DNA of 28,880 bases from a virus: IMG/VR virus record IMGVR_UViG_3300047678_000830, positions 1-28,880 of that record. The stretch is one strand, 5' to 3'. The translations under genes were made by a program, and so were the position numbers. Positions 27,732-28,880 of this stretch are shown piece after piece (position 1 is the stretch's first letter; every line of letters starts with the position of its first letter). The notes below the pieces were generated by a model, which was not told where the DNA came from, did no database searches, and saw only the letters and a program-made list of their open reading frames with translations.

Positions 27732-28880
27732 ATGAAAAAACAAGTCATTTTAGCCATTTTAATTTCAGTTGGGCTTACTCTAGCTTTTTCAGTAAAAGCA
27801 GGGGTTTTTGATTGGCTTCATTCAGTTTTCAACCCTCCAAAAGAACAACAATTTGGCGATACAATTGGTACTGTAAGTCCTTTTAAAGTAAACTCAACAG
27901 GCGTTATTATTGAACGATCTGCAACTAACACGCAGCTCACGAATTTAACTGTTACAGGAACTTGTACCGGTTGTGGTACTGGTGGGGGATCATCTTCATC
28001 TACTCAAATTACAGTTGGTGCTAATACAATCACAAATACTGCATACACTTTTTCTACAGGCACACCATCTTCCGGATTGTTTTTAAGTTTAACAAATAGT
28101 AGCAATAATATTATTTGGAATTTACAAACAACATCCGGCTACAACATTCCCCTCACCGCCTCAACTACTCAATGGTCTAACTTAATTAACTCTCCAATAT
28201 GGAAAATAGGGAGCGGTACTGTTTACAACGCCACCTCAACAGATTCAGTTTTAATCGGCACATCCACCCCAACATCAGCTAAGTTGTTTGTGCAGGGGAG
28301 TGGAGCGTTAAACCCTTTCCAAGTTAATTCATCCACAGGTACATCTTTATTAACAGTTTTGGCAAATGGAAATGTTGGAATTGGAGTTACTAATCCAGGA
28401 AATACACTTCATGTAGTAAACAGTGCAACTGGGATTAATCTTCAGGGAAGATTTGAAAATACAAACTCCGGTCAACCAGCAGGTTTTAGAATGTCTAATG
28501 GCGGTTGGGACATAGGGTTTAGAACAATTCCTAGCGTTGCTTGGTTTGATATTGCAGATAGCGTTGGAGGGTCACAGCATCAATGGAACGGCAAATATTA
28601 TTATTTGGATCCAGCAGGCAGAATTGGTTTTGCAAACAGCCCTTTGTCTAACTCAGCTGCGCCAAGTTATGGTAATGCATATTTTTATAACAGCAGTACA
28701 AACACTATTTCCACACCCGGGTCATTTAATGCGATTGGTAGTGTAGGAATTGGAACCACAACTCCAACTCAAAAATTAGTTGTTGTTGGGAATGAATATG
28801 TTACTGGTGCAAGATTTGATTCTACTAACGCTTCTGGTACTAACGGACAATTATTAATTTCTACTGGTATTGGCACTCAA
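27732..28880 (+). CDS. Tail fibre/spike protein with N-terminal signal, truncated by window end
   Basis: 383 residues are visible and the frame is open at the window end. A clear signal-like start (KKQVILAILISVGLTLAFSV, then KAGVFDW) precedes a Ser/Thr/Gly-rich beta shaft. Repeats of the form NVGIGVTNPGNTLHVV and SVGIGTTTPTQKLVVV are a hallmark of phage tail fibres and spikes, which often end in an S74-type self-cleaving chaperone; that part, if present, lies beyond the window. A CxxC occurs at CTGC in a Gly/Ser loop. A good Shine-Dalgarno (AAAGG, 27718-27722) precedes the ATG. It is separated from the other virion genes by the reverse cassette. Confidence 0.72.
   Translation, partial: MKKQVILAILISVGLTLAFSVKAGVFDWLHSVFNPPKEQQFGDTIGTVSPFKVNSTGVIIERSATNTQLTNLTVTGTCTGCGTGGGSSSSTQITVGANTITNTAYTFSTGTPSSGLFLSLTNSSNNIIWNLQTTSGYNIPLTASTTQWSNLINSPIWKIGSGTVYNATSTDSVLIGTSTPTSAKLFVQGSGALNPFQVNSSTGTSLLTVLANGNVGIGVTNPGNTLHVVNSATGINLQGRFENTNSGQPAGFRMSNGGWDIGFRTIPSVAWFDIADSVGGSQHQWNGKYYYLDPAGRIGFANSPLSNSAAPSYGNAYFYNSSTNTISTPGSFNAIGSVGIGTTTPTQKLVVVGNEYVTGARFDSTNASGTNGQLLISTGIGTQ

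Noticed and set aside
1-28880. CRISPR array, insertion sequence or long terminal repeats
   Set aside because: No regularly spaced direct repeats, transposase motifs or flanking inverted repeats were seen.

Overview
This window is a contiguous piece of a tailed double-stranded DNA phage (Caudoviricetes) or prophage, AT-rich, with tightly packed genes nearly all on the + strand. The virion set is podovirus-like: terminase, portal, scaffold, capsid, a short-tail connector, a gp10-like tail nozzle, a CHAP hydrolase and a large membrane-active internal protein. I see no tape measure, tail tube or sheath gene. I cannot identify the host. Most genes lack a Shine-Dalgarno sequence and start after A-rich leaders, as in Bacteroidota and many Patescibacteria. 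The promoters are plain sigma70 type, and the replication initiator is of a kind common in Firmicutes phages. Several virion proteins start with Sec-like hydrophobic segments, a pattern I associate with phages from groundwater and Patescibacteria metagenomes (inference). TGA is used as a stop, so the code is standard.

Layout. 1-5240 is recombination, replication and DNA modification: a Rad52-like annealing protein with a PD-(D/E)XK exonuclease, a zinc-ribbon protein, a replisome organizer, a NinB-like protein, a C5-cytosine methyltransferase whose gene contains a second 283-residue reading frame, an HNH nuclease and a Trp-Ala repeat protein. 5251-7886 is accessory: small unknown genes, a strong promoter followed directly by a terminator, and a compact RNA locus (6921-7101) holding a circularly permuted tRNA-like fold next to a CAU tRNA. 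7888-10571 holds the two terminase subunits and three small genes. A consensus promoter and an attenuator with mutually exclusive hairpins (10560-10678) precede the structural operon (10686-27263). A two-gene reverse-strand cassette (27260-27680) interrupts it, and a truncated tail-fibre gene runs off the end.

How the parts fit. The exonuclease and annealing protein form a two-component recombination system. The replisome organizer probably recruits the host helicase. The methyltransferase would protect phage DNA. TerS and TerL package DNA through the portal into scaffold-assembled heads. Connector, nozzle, CHAP hydrolase and glycine-zipper protein then serve delivery through the cell wall and membrane. 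Expression of the accessory and late blocks appears gated by intrinsic terminators between promoter and first start codon, which suggests antitermination.

The strongest candidates for something new are the permuted tRNA-like RNA, the dual-coding methyltransferase locus, the paired promoter-terminator gates and the exported-looking virion proteins.
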